Position numbers and translations under genes: made by a program. From assembly GCA_949373165.1 (NCBI GenBank), contig CASICO010000026.1, positions 1 to 64,000 on the forward strand: 64,000 nucleotides of DNA, given 5' to 3'. This DNA is from an uncultured Flavobacteriales bacterium. Its GTDB lineage: Bacteria > Bacteroidota > Bacteroidia > Flavobacteriales_D > Sanyastnellaceae. Shown here one piece after another: positions 35,801 through 43,941 of this stretch. Positions within the stretch are counted from its first letter, which is position 1, and each line of letters begins with the position of its first letter. The notes below the pieces were generated by a model. It was not told the DNA's origin, made no database searches, and worked only from the letters and a program-made list of their open reading frames with translations.

Positions 35801-36883
35801 CGCACACACGACATCAATGTCGATGTGGTTCCGGGCATACCCGGCGACAGCATTTACCCCAACGTTCCCCTTTGTGTAGGCCAGTCCGTGGTGCTTTCTG
35901 CCGATGAAGGAAACACTTGGGTTTGGAGCCCCACCATTGGACTGAATAATCCCGCGAGTCAGACCCCAACGGCGACCCCAACAGCAACCACAACCTACAC
36001 CATCTCCATCACCAACCTGTGCGGAACGGGCACAGATGAAGTCACCGTAGAACTTCTCATTCCAGAGGCGTTTGCTGAGCCCGGGGGACAAGTCTGCGCA
36101 GGTGAACCGTTTCCTGTTTCCGCATCAGGTGGGGTCTCCTATCAATGGGTTCCCGGCTCCTCGGTCACCAATCCGGGCGCCAATCAAACCACGGTGGTCA
36201 CCACCACCAGTCAAACCTTCACCGTTTACGTGACCAATTCAGACGGCTGTGTGGCGTCCGCAGAAGTCGACATCAATGTGTATCCGCAACCCGTGGTTGA
36301 GGCCGGACCCGACCAGAGACAAGACTGGCTCGAGCCCACTTTCCTATATGGGTCGGTCCAAGGTGCACCCACAGATTCCATCTGGTGGACGCCTAAAATT
36401 CCTCTTTCCTGCAATGATTGTCTGGTGCCCGAAGTCTTGATTCAAGAGGACTCCGATTTTACCCTTCATGTGATCGACACCAACGGCTGCCGGTCGGCAG
36501 ACATCGTCTCCGTTGCATTCAACTATCCGCTTTACGTTCCCTCCGGTTTTACACCAGACGGAGATGGTGTCAATGATGGGTGGCGACCTGAAGGCCATTG
36601 GCTCAATGGCGCTGGAACCCACATCCAAGGCCAACCTGACGGCAGCATCTTGCCAAATTACCGCGTGGAGGTGTGGGACCGCTGGGGTGAATGTGTTTGG
36701 GCCTCGGTAGATCCCAGAGCCTATTGGACCGGCGGTGTTGGCGGCCCCGGAGTGGCCCCTGAAGTCAGTGGTGTGGGAGACGGTTTACATGTCGCCCAAC
36801 CTGGCGTGTTCACATGGGTGGTTTACTTCCCGACCAGCAAAGGCGTAGAAAGACGAACAGGAAAGGTCACCCTCGTTCGATGA
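32867..36883 (+). CDS. Giant T9SS-exported protein with SBBP-like, PKD and gliding-motility C-terminal domains
   Basis: A 1338-residue protein. The signal peptide is 'MVRSALIIFLLMATTLPAQ'; a GTG at 32846 is a less likely start. The N-terminal region ('VRFVPNEGQWPDHVQHRAKV') and SBBP-like beta-propeller segments ('FSTYAGSSGDNFG', 'YSTYLGGGQADIPHSLAF') run to about residue 760. A PKD domain follows ('FENNTNGPAAFTWDFGDANF'), then several Ig-like repeats of the 'C.G..V.L.....W.P..GLS' kind. The end ('YVPSGFTPDGDGVNDGW' to 'VTLVR') is a CHU_C/T9SS type B domain. Probably a surface adhesin or matrix protein. Its TGA abuts the stop of the convergent gene (TGATCA). Confidence 0.9.
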   Translation: MVRSALIIFLLMATTLPAQVRFVPNEGQWPDHVQHRAKVVSGSVQVDTDGWTSWQWAPSDEGDHHSGSKRGVLWQAKWLNAEPSSAEDWEKSETDEDALHFYLSNDSSHWAKNVQASRRVERTNLWTGIDLRWRGTRSGNAKFEFTVAPGADPSLVAWVYAGVGPQVNPDGSLDLIHPLHDNSAGFHAQLAAPFAYQLTADGTMITVECAYRVNGNTVGLSVGDYQAELPLVLDPEISFSTYAGSSGDNFGTTASNGPGGSLVGGAVAFAPGYPTTPDAVQTTMGVFEDGISHIALTVFSDDGSSLLYSTYLGGGQADIPHSLAFNENWGRIVLFGTTGSSNFPITAGAHQPNLAAGPATDVTVYGVDTQPNGVDGFIASFNATDFTLEATTYFGGTGIDGLNEALGLRANFGDNYRGQVDIGPDGSVWIATTTTSTDINLPGSPTHAGGFDALLAGFDENLTTLLCGRTFGGSGDDAAYCLEVAPDNSFGAFGTLEILVGGGTTSEDLPFPGGSIQPAPAGNVEGWIAQMNAGPNQLTTQFGTYHGLNDYDQVYFVQRDFSGRPYAYGQARGGMPTIGDVYSNPNSGQYITCFLPDLSDIEWQAPIGTGSSAVDISPTAFLVSDCQQVYISGWGGQTNNSGTADVAGSTTFGLPTTDNPFQNNTDGSDFYLAVLAPNATDLVYATFFGGPFSNEHVDGGSSRFDLNGTVYQSVCAGCGGMNDFPSSNNAWSPNNPSPNCNMGVFKFELGKLNANISIDGPDQFCQGDNVQFENNTNGPAAFTWDFGDANFSNEIAPLHLYGLAGTFEVEVIAEDTTGCLEPDTAYVSVTIALSAEPAIEPVDPLCLGESVALLGSGNGTLIWGASNSLSNTDTDTPIAEPNATVTYTLTDVTNCGNETAEITVEVIDMATTPSNDTQICQGDGAPISVTSPIAGAATWDYDWSPTNGLSDPNAPDPIASPTLPTNYTVTITTPEGCERTHDINVDVVPGIPGDSIYPNVPLCVGQSVVLSADEGNTWVWSPTIGLNNPASQTPTATPTATTTYTISITNLCGTGTDEVTVELLIPEAFAEPGGQVCAGEPFPVSASGGVSYQWVPGSSVTNPGANQTTVVTTTSQTFTVYVTNSDGCVASAEVDINVYPQPVVEAGPDQRQDWLEPTFLYGSVQGAPTDSIWWTPKIPLSCNDCLVPEVLIQEDSDFTLHVIDTNGCRSADIVSVAFNYPLYVPSGFTPDGDGVNDGWRPEGHWLNGAGTHIQGQPDGSILPNYRVEVWDRWGECVWASVDPRAYWTGGVGGPGVAPEVSGVGDGLHVAQPGVFTWVVYFPTSKGVERRTGKVTLVR

Positions 36884-37756
36884 TCACCTCAAAATCAGGT
36901 CGGTGGTCGCAATCCGCTCTCCATCGTCCACGAGGTGCACAGTGTAAACACCCGCTTCAAAAGGCTCTGATGCGTTGAAAAAGATGCACGCTTCTACCCT
37001 GTCTCCATTGTAATCCAGAACACGAGCCGCAGACGCTGGAACCCCACTAGGCATGGCCACCGGACTGCGATCACCGGGCGGAAGCAGCCTCCCATCTGGG
37101 TGGATCACTTCGAGAAACAACGTGCGCTGGCCCTTTTCGGCAATGCGGTTTTCCAAAAGCGTGAAGCACGTTTTGATCATCTCCGCCCGTTTGGCACGGG
37201 TGGTTTCACGCTGTGAACCCGTCGTAGCGACACGAATCGCCATGGGCGTCAGGTCCATGGCCTGCAAAATTTGACCCGCCTCAATGATGTCCTCCATGTT
37301 GTCCTGCCTTCTCCGCAAGTCCGCATTGCGCTCCTCTACCTGAACCACCTGATTTGCCATGTCATCGCGTTCCAATTGCAAAGCGATGTTGGCCTGATTC
37401 AAGGAATCAATGGTCACCACATATCCCTTCATAATTTTGCGCAACGTGCCCGCCTCCTTCTTGAGTTTAGACACGCTGTAGTTCCGGTCTCTCACCTTTG
37501 AAATCAACCCTTCAATCTCGCTTCTCTGTGCCGCCATTTCGGCCATCATCAGGGAGTTCTCAATTTGAAGCGTGTCGTAGCTAAAGCGAATTCTCTGTAA
37601 ATCAAGCTCCAGAACCTCCCGTTCCATATTGCCTGAATCAATTTCTTCCGATTGGCCTTCTATTGTCGCTCCCTGCTCAGAGACCTGATAACCGAGATAG
37701 CCGACACCCAATGCCAATGTGGCAATGATCAAGAGGTAAACTGAGCGCTGTTCCAT
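36884..37756 (-). CDS. Membrane-anchored coiled-coil protein of unknown function
   Basis: A 290-residue protein. One transmembrane helix at about residues 6-24 ('VYLLIIATLALGVGYLGY') is followed by a long heptad-rich coiled coil (about 30-165). A compact beta-rich C-terminal domain of about 120 residues follows ('RTLFLEVIHPDGRLLPPGDR', 'FEAGVYTVHLVDDGERIATT'). ATG 37756 is chosen so that the helix is N-terminal. The layout resembles envelope-spanning scaffold proteins, but I recognise no named family. It ends directly against the giant T9SS-exported protein gene and sits 73 bases downstream of the yraN homologue. Confidence 0.7.
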   Translation of the reverse strand: MEQRSVYLLIIATLALGVGYLGYQVSEQGATIEGQSEEIDSGNMEREVLELDLQRIRFSYDTLQIENSLMMAEMAAQRSEIEGLISKVRDRNYSVSKLKKEAGTLRKIMKGYVVTIDSLNQANIALQLERDDMANQVVQVEERNADLRRRQDNMEDIIEAGQILQAMDLTPMAIRVATTGSQRETTRAKRAEMIKTCFTLLENRIAEKGQRTLFLEVIHPDGRLLPPGDRSPVAMPSGVPASAARVLDYNGDRVEACIFFNASEPFEAGVYTVHLVDDGERIATTDLILR

Positions 37757-37829
37757 ATGACGAATGAACGCTGAAAAAGGCCAAGTTCGCATCCCAATGC
37801 CGAAGAATCCTCACAAACAAGCGTGCGTT

Positions 37830-38207
37830 TCAACGCCCAGGAAGCAGCGGGTAAAACGCCTGCTCTGTATGCAAAACCCGATGACCATGCCTGTTTTTTA
37901 GCACTGCAATGACATCAAATCGAACCTCAAGATGTCGCTCTGGCAACCGGGCCAAGTAAACCCTCGCCGCCCGAATCAATCGCTCTTGCTGTGCTTTAGA
38001 AACGATGCGATGCCAGCTCGCTTGAACCGGTTCTGTGCGGGTTTTAACCTCCACCAAAATGAGCCAAGGTCCGTCCCTCACAACTAGATCAACCTCCATT
38101 CTTCCCACACGCCAATTGCGGGACAACACCTCCCAACCCAATTTTATCACGTGATGCAACGCGACATCCTCGCCCCATCGGCCAAGGGTTTGTTTGTGTG
38201 ATTCCAT
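37830..38207 (-). CDS. YraN family (UPF0102) endonuclease-like protein
   Basis: A 125-residue protein with the UPF0102 core: 'GRWGEDVALHHVIKLGWEVL', 'EVDLVVRDGPWLILVEVKTR' (the D..VEVK nuclease-like motif) and 'ARVYLARLPERHLEVRFDVI'. The fold is that of Holliday-junction or restriction-type nucleases. Its role in most bacteria is not settled. ATG 38207 is preferred over a TTG at 38216. It diverges from the secreted-protein gene at 38260 by 52 bases. Confidence 0.9.
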   Translation of the reverse strand: MESHKQTLGRWGEDVALHHVIKLGWEVLSRNWRVGRMEVDLVVRDGPWLILVEVKTRTEPVQASWHRIVSKAQQERLIRAARVYLARLPERHLEVRFDVIAVLKNRHGHRVLHTEQAFYPLLPGR

Positions 38208-38259
38208 GTCCGCCAAAGTCCAATGCCTGCCGCTTCCAAGGCCCTATTTTTACTGCCAA

Positions 38260-39291
38260 ATGCACGCCCGTTCCATCCTCGTTTGTCACCGTCGACCCCT
38301 CACCGCAGTGGCTTTGCCCAGTTGGCGATGGCTTTTCGCCATCTCGCTGCTTGTCCTTTGCCCTGTCTCGCGCGGACAATCAAGAGGTCAGGCCACCAGC
38401 CAAGCCATTGGATGGGTAGACTCTCCCAAGGGAGAGGGCAAGTGGTATGCCCACTGGGGCTACCACAGGGCAGAATACGGCAGAACCAATCTTCGGCTGG
38501 TTGGACCCGGCATTGACTTGACCTTTCACGACATCAAGGCCACAGATATGCCCGCGCCGTTTGACCCGAAGGTTCACCTGAATCCGGCGGCCTTCACCAT
38601 CCCTCAATTCAACGCCAGAATTGGCCGGAAAATCAAAGACGGCATCACGTTCCCTGGCGCACTTTGGATCAGTGCGGGATGGGACCATCTTAAATACAAA
38701 ATTCCCCATGCCTTGCATGAAGTCAGCGGATACATTGACCAGTCCACATACGACCTTGAACCCTTTGACTGGAATTGGCGCGACTACAACTTCGAACACT
38801 CCGACGGAATGAATTTTGTCCGAATTGCCGCCGAACGCGACTGGACATTTGGCAAAGCCGCCCGAACAAGGCAAACCTGGGATACGGCCAACCAAAGGCT
38901 GCGTTGGGGCATTCAAACCGCGGCCAGCCTTGGACTCGTTCTTTGCGCCACAGACGTTCGCTGGGAGGGCATCCGAACCAAACATTATTGGTCCATCACA
39001 GGATGGGGGTTGAGCACCAGTGTCGGCGCTTGGGTCCAGTGGGGGCGACTGAGGGTGATGGCGCGAGCCCAAGCCGGAGGCCTCAACATCTCCAACAGTC
39101 GGTTTTTGGCATCCAATGACTTGAGTGGAGAAACCCCCATCACGGTGGGGGCCGAAGCAGACCTTCTCGATGCCAGCTATGCACGGCACGCCATGACCTT
39201 CCTCGAAAAGGGGGTCACTCTTGCCTACACTTTTGGCAGAAAAGGAGGGAAGGCCGCCGATGAACGAATTCGAATCGCCCCTTCGCGCTGA
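38260..39291 (+). CDS. Secreted or outer-membrane protein of unknown function
   Basis: A 343-residue protein. A long N-region of basic residues precedes a hydrophobic stretch ('WLFAISLLVLCPVSRGQ'), consistent with a signal peptide. The mature protein alternates aromatic and polar residues ('GKWYAHWGYHRAEYG', 'KHYWSITGWGLSTSVGAWVQ', 'HAMTFLEKGVTLAYTFG'), suggesting a beta-barrel with 10-12 strands. I recognise no named family. The frame extends upstream to 38194, but that would overlap the divergent yraN-like gene. A -7-like TATTTTTA lies about 10 bases before the chosen ATG. Confidence 0.65.
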   Translation: MHARSILVCHRRPLTAVALPSWRWLFAISLLVLCPVSRGQSRGQATSQAIGWVDSPKGEGKWYAHWGYHRAEYGRTNLRLVGPGIDLTFHDIKATDMPAPFDPKVHLNPAAFTIPQFNARIGRKIKDGITFPGALWISAGWDHLKYKIPHALHEVSGYIDQSTYDLEPFDWNWRDYNFEHSDGMNFVRIAAERDWTFGKAARTRQTWDTANQRLRWGIQTAASLGLVLCATDVRWEGIRTKHYWSITGWGLSTSVGAWVQWGRLRVMARAQAGGLNISNSRFLASNDLSGETPITVGAEADLLDASYARHAMTFLEKGVTLAYTFGRKGGKAADERIRIAPSR

Positions 39292-39337
39292 CCCGCTCTA
39301 GACACTGCGTACCTTCGCAGGTGACCCTGTAGAATTC

Positions 39338-40327
39338 ATGTCCGACCGTCCCCGTTCTCGCAAGCCACAGCGCACTGGCCGCTCGGAAAATCCGAACCGT
39401 CAGAACTCGGAAAGCTCCTCGCCTGAAAAAAGAGGTTTTGGCTCTAGAAAAAGCCTCTCCGACAAGCCGAAAGATTCCGATAAACCGTTCAAGGGAAAAG
39501 GGAAGCCCTACGGCAAGGGAACGACAGGTGACAAGCGCCAAAGGCCCGGTGCGCCGCAAAGACCCGGGGGAGCATATCGTCCAAAAAAGCGGCCGCCACT
39601 CAAGGACATAGACGCCCCTCTGAGACTGAACAAGTTCATCTCCAATTCAGGGGTGTGTGTTCGGCGCGAAGCCGACATGCTCATCACCGCCGGCGCCGTC
39701 ACAGTCAATGGCGAGGTCGTCATCGCTTTGGGGACAAAGGTTCACCCAACAGATGAGGTCATTGTAGAAGGACAGCGCATCAAACCTGAAAAGAAGCATT
39801 ACCTGCTGTTGAATAAGCCCAAGAATTTCTTGGGCACTGCCGGAGACAAGCAGGGTCGTCGGACCGTCATGGACCTGGTCCAAAACGCCACACGTGAGGT
39901 GCTGTTTCCCATCGACAAAATGGAACGAATGGACACCGGACTTCTGCTGTTCACCAACGACCCAGAAATGACGGAGAGACTGCGGGCGTCTGGAACCAAA
40001 GTTCGACAGCTGTACCATGTGACCCTGCGCCAAAAGATGCGCTCAGAGCACTTGGTGACCATGGCGGAAGGCGTGGAAACAGATGCCGGTTACATCAAAG
40101 CTTCTACCGCTTCATTCATCGACGAAAACAAGAGTCCAAAAGAAATCGGTGTGGAAATGCACTCCAATCGTCCCAAGGCACTGGCAAAAATGCTGACGCA
40201 CTTGGGGTACGAGGTGGAGCGCCTCGACCGAACCATCCTCGGGCCTTTGACCAAAAAGGACCTTCCCCGGGGCCATTGGCGCCTTTTGAGCCGTGAAGAG
40301 CTCAACTTGCTCCGCATGACCCTGTGA
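39338..40327 (+). CDS. RsuA/RluB-like pseudouridine synthase with an altered active site
   Basis: A 329-residue protein. The first 90 residues are a basic, disordered tail (Lys/Arg/Ser/Gly/Pro-rich). An S4 RNA-binding domain (about 94-145) and an RsuA/RluB catalytic fold follow. Where the family has GRLDxxTxGLLL, this protein reads 'DKMERMDTGLLLFTND', placing Glu196 at the position of the universally conserved catalytic Asp. The later 'NRQVRRMFEALG' segment is also changed, to 'NRPKALAKMLTHLGYEV'. It may be an inactive RNA-binding paralogue or a divergent enzyme. The stop overlaps a possible GTG of the next gene. Confidence 0.85.
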   Translation: MSDRPRSRKPQRTGRSENPNRQNSESSSPEKRGFGSRKSLSDKPKDSDKPFKGKGKPYGKGTTGDKRQRPGAPQRPGGAYRPKKRPPLKDIDAPLRLNKFISNSGVCVRREADMLITAGAVTVNGEVVIALGTKVHPTDEVIVEGQRIKPEKKHYLLLNKPKNFLGTAGDKQGRRTVMDLVQNATREVLFPIDKMERMDTGLLLFTNDPEMTERLRASGTKVRQLYHVTLRQKMRSEHLVTMAEGVETDAGYIKASTASFIDENKSPKEIGVEMHSNRPKALAKMLTHLGYEVERLDRTILGPLTKKDLPRGHWRLLSREELNLLRMTL

Positions 40328-40350
40328 CCCCAACCCCTCAATTTTGCGCC

Positions 40351-41100
40351 GTGTCCGATAGTCTCGTCATCATCCCGACCTACAACGAAAAGGAAAACAT
40401 CACGCGGATGCTCGACACCGTGATGGCACTGACGCCCGCCCGCGGCGGTCAATTCCATGTTTTGGTGGTCGATGATGGCTCCCCAGACGGAACAGGCTCT
40501 CTTGTGCGCGAGGCACAGCGAAAGAATTCAGGGCGCATTCACTTGCTCGAGCGTTCCGGCAAATTGGGCCTGGGAACCGCCTACATCGCCGGGTTCAAGT
40601 GGGGCCTTGAAGCCGGTTACAGCTTCCTGTTCGAAATGGACGCGGATTTTAGCCACAACCCCCATGATCTTGAGCGGCTCCGCAACGCCTGTATGGACGG
40701 TGCTGGTGTTGCAGTAGGGTCTAGGTATACGAAAGGCGGTGCAGTGTCCAACTGGCCGTGGCACCGAATCGCCATGAGCTACGGCGCCTCGCTTTATGTG
40801 AATACCGTCCTGAATTTAGGTGTCAAAGACCCCACCGCCGGCTTCAAGTGTTACCAAGCCAAAACACTCCGGACCATCCGATTGGACGCCATCCACTTTA
40901 TTGGATACGCCTTCCAAATTGAGATGAAGTACAACGCAAAACGCCTCGGGTTTCCCATTGCAGAAGTGCCCATCACGTTTATCGACAGGGAATTGGGAAC
41001 CTCTAAAATGAGCCTCAATATTTTCAAAGAGGCGTTTTTAGGGGTGCTTCAAATGCGAAACTTCGACATCCGACCCGCTGAGGAAAGCCCCGCATCATGA
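40351..41100 (+). CDS. Polyprenol-phosphate mannose synthase-like GT2 glycosyltransferase
   Basis: A 249-residue GT2 enzyme without C-terminal membrane helices. 'SLVIIPTYNEKENITRML', 'HVLVVDDGSPDGTG', 'FLFEMDADFSHNPHDL' (the DxD metal site), 'GSRYTKGGAVSNWPWHR' and 'DPTAGFKCYQ' match Dpm1-like synthases that load mannose onto a polyprenol phosphate. The GTG at 40351 ('VSDSLVIIPTYN') fits relatives better than the GTG at 40324 that overlaps the previous stop. Its stop overlaps pyrC (ATGA). The order glycosyltransferase-pyrC-DUF4296 is a recurrent Bacteroidota block. Confidence 0.92.
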   Translation: MSDSLVIIPTYNEKENITRMLDTVMALTPARGGQFHVLVVDDGSPDGTGSLVREAQRKNSGRIHLLERSGKLGLGTAYIAGFKWGLEAGYSFLFEMDADFSHNPHDLERLRNACMDGAGVAVGSRYTKGGAVSNWPWHRIAMSYGASLYVNTVLNLGVKDPTAGFKCYQAKTLRTIRLDAIHFIGYAFQIEMKYNAKRLGFPIAEVPITFIDRELGTSKMSLNIFKEAFLGVLQMRNFDIRPAEESPAS

Positions 41101-42476
41101 CCCATTTGTTTTTCGGCGCCACATTGGTGCATGAAGGCCGGATCGAAACAGGAGACCTTCTCATCGAAGGTGGCCTCATCAAGGCCATTGGACCTGACCT
41201 GAAACAGCACGCAGATGCGGCCATTGCAGATGCGGCACACAACGCCATTCAGCACGACTGCAGCGGCCTCCACCTTCTCCCCGGTTTGATCGATGATCAA
41301 GTGCACTTCCGTGAACCAGGCCTCACCCACAAAGCGGAAATCGCGACTGAATCCAGAGCAGCCGTGGCCGGCGGCATCACTTCCTTCATGGAGATGCCCA
41401 ACACCATTCCGCAGGCGTTAACACAGACGTTGCTCCAAGACAAGTATGAAAGGGCTGCCGAAGTCAGCCCCGCGAACTACAGCTTTTTCATGGGCGCCTC
41501 CAACGGCAATTTGAAAGACGTTCTGGACACGGACCCTTCCCGTGTTTGCGGAGTGAAGGTCTTTATGGGGAGTTCTACAGGAGACATGCTCGTAGATGAC
41601 GCCACTGTTCTCGAGGGCATATTCAAAGAATGCCCAATGCTCATTGCCACACACTGTGAGGACGAGGCGACCATTCGCGCGAATGCAGCAGCAGCCAAAG
41701 CACGATATGGCGAAGACGTCCCTTTGAACCAACACCCCTTGATCCGAAGCGCAGAGGCTTGCTACAGAAGCTCATCTCGGGCGGTTGAACTCGCGGACAA
41801 AACGGGGGCCCGTCTTCACGTTCTTCACATCTCCACCGCCAAAGAATTGAGCCTGTTTGACGGCAAAAAAGACCTGAGCGACAAGCGCATTACAGCCGAG
41901 GCCTGCACCCACCACCTGTGGTTCACGGATGCTGATTATGCGGACCGTGGAACCCGAATCAAATGGAACCCCGCAGTCAAAACCTCGGAAGACAGGGCGG
42001 CCATCCGTGCAGCCTTGAAACCGGGAGGGGCCATCGATGTCCTCGCCACAGACCACGCGCCTCACACCATCGCTGAGAAGGCCAACTCCTATTGGAAAGC
42101 CCCATCTGGCGGGCCCCTTGTCCAACATGCCCTTGTGGCACTCTACGAGGGTGTCGCTCAAGGTTGGCTCGACTTAACTGACATCCCGCGGCTGACTGCC
42201 CACAGGGTAGCACGCCTGTTTAACATCCCAAACCGTGGCTTCCTGAGGCCAGGTTATGCGGCCGATTTTGTCTTGGTCAATCCAAAATCCCCTTGGACAG
42301 TCGGACCTGAAGGCATCCTGAGCAAATGCGGCTGGACGCCCTTTGCTGGAGACCAATTCTCTGCACAGGTCGACCAAACTTGGGTCAACGGAACACAGGT
42401 TTGGGACGGTGAGCGCATCCTAGAGCCCAACCAAGGACAACCGCAAGCAGGCCAAAGACTCATCTTTGACCGATGA
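41097..42476 (+). CDS. pyrC: Dihydroorotase
   Basis: A 459-residue amidohydrolase closing N-carbamoyl-aspartate to dihydroorotate in pyrimidine synthesis. The metal motif 'GLIDDQVHFREPGLTHKAEI' (HxxxEPG form), the likely carboxylated Lys in 'VCGVKVFMGSSTGDM', 'IATHCEDEATI', 'LHVLHISTAKE' and the catalytic Asp in 'DVLATDHAPHTIAEK' are all present. The length fits the longer class I dihydroorotases of Bacteroidota. It overlaps both neighbours by ATGA-type junctions and so is co-translated with the GT2 and DUF4296 genes. Confidence 0.96.
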   Translation: MTHLFFGATLVHEGRIETGDLLIEGGLIKAIGPDLKQHADAAIADAAHNAIQHDCSGLHLLPGLIDDQVHFREPGLTHKAEIATESRAAVAGGITSFMEMPNTIPQALTQTLLQDKYERAAEVSPANYSFFMGASNGNLKDVLDTDPSRVCGVKVFMGSSTGDMLVDDATVLEGIFKECPMLIATHCEDEATIRANAAAAKARYGEDVPLNQHPLIRSAEACYRSSSRAVELADKTGARLHVLHISTAKELSLFDGKKDLSDKRITAEACTHHLWFTDADYADRGTRIKWNPAVKTSEDRAAIRAALKPGGAIDVLATDHAPHTIAEKANSYWKAPSGGPLVQHALVALYEGVAQGWLDLTDIPRLTAHRVARLFNIPNRGFLRPGYAADFVLVNPKSPWTVGPEGILSKCGWTPFAGDQFSAQVDQTWVNGTQVWDGERILEPNQGQPQAGQRLIFDR

Positions 42477-42832
42477 TGGCAAGGATCCTCTTTCTTTTCG
42501 CCATCCTTTCACTTTTCTCCGCCTGTGACCTGAGATCAGAAAGAGACGTCCCCCCGCGCCCAGAGCAGATGATTGGGCGCCATGACTTTGTGTCGATTCA
42601 CGCTCAATTGCAGCTGCTCGAGGCGGCACATCGCCAACACATGCTCAAAGGAGACCGAGAGCGTTCGCGCGCCCTCCACAAGGACCGTGTATTGCGTGAA
42701 GCAGGGATCAGTGATTCTGCATTCACTGCCACATTCAATTGGTGGTACAGTCAGCCTGAAGTCCTGCCCGAGCTTTTACAAGAGGTGCAAACACACCTCG
42801 ACTCCCTTGCTCGAAATAGCCCTTGGAATTGA
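42473..42832 (+). CDS. DUF4296-type lipoprotein
   Basis: A 119-residue protein with lipobox 'LSLFSAC'. The short helical body has 'HAQLQLLEAAHRQHML' and 'REAGISDSAFTATFNWWYSQ', features of DUF4296 lipoproteins found next to pyrC in many Bacteroidota. The function is unknown. Two ATGs in a row (42473 and 42476) are possible; the first overlaps the pyrC stop. It faces the epimerase gene with a 13-base gap. Confidence 0.82.
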   Translation: MMARILFLFAILSLFSACDLRSERDVPPRPEQMIGRHDFVSIHAQLQLLEAAHRQHMLKGDRERSRALHKDRVLREAGISDSAFTATFNWWYSQPEVLPELLQEVQTHLDSLARNSPWN

Positions 42833-42845
42833 TCGAAAAACGCGA

Positions 42846-43904
42846 TCAGGACGTGGCTGTTTTGATGACCTCCTGAATCGGGGTGAACGCAAACTCAGGA
42901 AGCACGGCCTTCAACTTGGACGTGTCATACCCATGCTGCTTCCGTGTGTTGCGCGCCAAATCCTTGGTCAGCAATGGTGGCTTTCTCGTGACCAAGGCCA
43001 AAACAGAGGCCAGCCTCCAACCCACCTCCAACATCCAGCCAGCTAGCGGCTTTGTGGGCGCCTGAACCCCCAAGCCTTCGGCAATCCACCCCATTAAATC
43101 TCGGTAGCTCACGTCTTCTCCAGACACCACGAACCGCTCTCCCAAAACGCCCTGTCTCCCAGCATCTGCTTCCTTATCCAGAGCGGCACACACCGACAAA
43201 AGGTCGTCTGCCCCTACAAAGCCATTTCCGCCAATTGGGTGGTATTTGCGGCCTTGCGCCGCGCGTTGATACACCATTCCTGAACTCTCTTCATAACCCG
43301 ATTGACCCAAAATGATGGTGGGATTGACCACAATCACATCCAACCCCTCTGCCATTCCACGCCACACTTCCATTTCTCCAGCGTGCTTGCTCAACCCGTA
43401 AGGAGATGCGCCCGCACCATCGGCCCAGTCTGCGCGTTCCGTGACCCGCTGTTGACCCTCCTCATCCCCCACAGACCTTCCCAACGCCGCTACCGAAGAA
43501 ACATGGAATAGGCGATGGACCCCCGCCGCCAACGCGGCATTCACCACATGGGCCGTCCCTCTCTCATTGACCGCCTTTAGCATGGCCTCGTCTCCTGGCT
43601 TGAAGCTGACTCGGCCAGCTGCGTGAAACACACGATCACAACCTTCCATGGCCTCTTCCAAGTCCATGGGACTCATCAAATCCGCCTCACGCCAGACCAA
43701 ATTCGCCCATGATTCATCAAACCGGGACCCCAATCGGCCCCGAAGAAAATCTGCAGTTCGTGCCAAGTCACTGTCTTTTCGATGCAGGCCAACGGTGGGC
43801 CAATTGCGCTCCAGTCGCCAAGCCAAACGGTGCATTCCAACCAAGCCGGTGGCACCAGTGACCAATTCTCGGGAAGGGCCGTGGCCCAAAATGTGTTCGG
43901 ACAT
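42846..43904 (-). CDS. NAD-dependent epimerase/dehydratase family protein
   Basis: A 352-residue extended short-chain dehydrogenase. The NAD-binding loop is 'LVTGATGLVGMHRLAWRL', the catalytic Tyr-Lys pair is in 'SPYGLSKHAGEME', and 'VFHAAGRVSFKPGDEAML' and 'VVNPTIILGQSG' are typical. Relatives act on nucleotide sugars or on steroid/dihydroflavonol-like substrates; the substrate here is open. In Bacteroidota this gene often lies beside the GT2-pyrC-DUF4296 block, here in the opposite direction. TACCTTCG, a near -7 element, ends 6 bases before its ATG. It diverges from uvrC by 37 bases. Confidence 0.88.
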   Translation of the reverse strand: MSEHILGHGPSRELVTGATGLVGMHRLAWRLERNWPTVGLHRKDSDLARTADFLRGRLGSRFDESWANLVWREADLMSPMDLEEAMEGCDRVFHAAGRVSFKPGDEAMLKAVNERGTAHVVNAALAAGVHRLFHVSSVAALGRSVGDEEGQQRVTERADWADGAGASPYGLSKHAGEMEVWRGMAEGLDVIVVNPTIILGQSGYEESSGMVYQRAAQGRKYHPIGGNGFVGADDLLSVCAALDKEADAGRQGVLGERFVVSGEDVSYRDLMGWIAEGLGVQAPTKPLAGWMLEVGWRLASVLALVTRKPPLLTKDLARNTRKQHGYDTSKLKAVLPEFAFTPIQEVIKTATS

Positions 43905-43910
43905 TCACGC

Positions 43911-43918
43911 CGAAGGTA
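43911..43918 (-). promoter_or_regulatory. -7-like element 6 bases before the epimerase start
   Basis: On the minus strand TACCTTCG is one mismatch from TAnnTTTG and lies 6 bases upstream of the ATG at 43904, implying a nearly leaderless message. It sits in the 37-base divergent gap shared with uvrC. Confidence 0.35.
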
Positions 43919-43941
43919 ACTTCCCACATCGTTCTCTGCCC

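Noticed and set aside
43648..43941. N-terminal extension of UvrC
   Set aside because: The frame stays open but lies across the divergent epimerase gene, and its residues do not resemble UvrC. GTG 43942 gives the family start.
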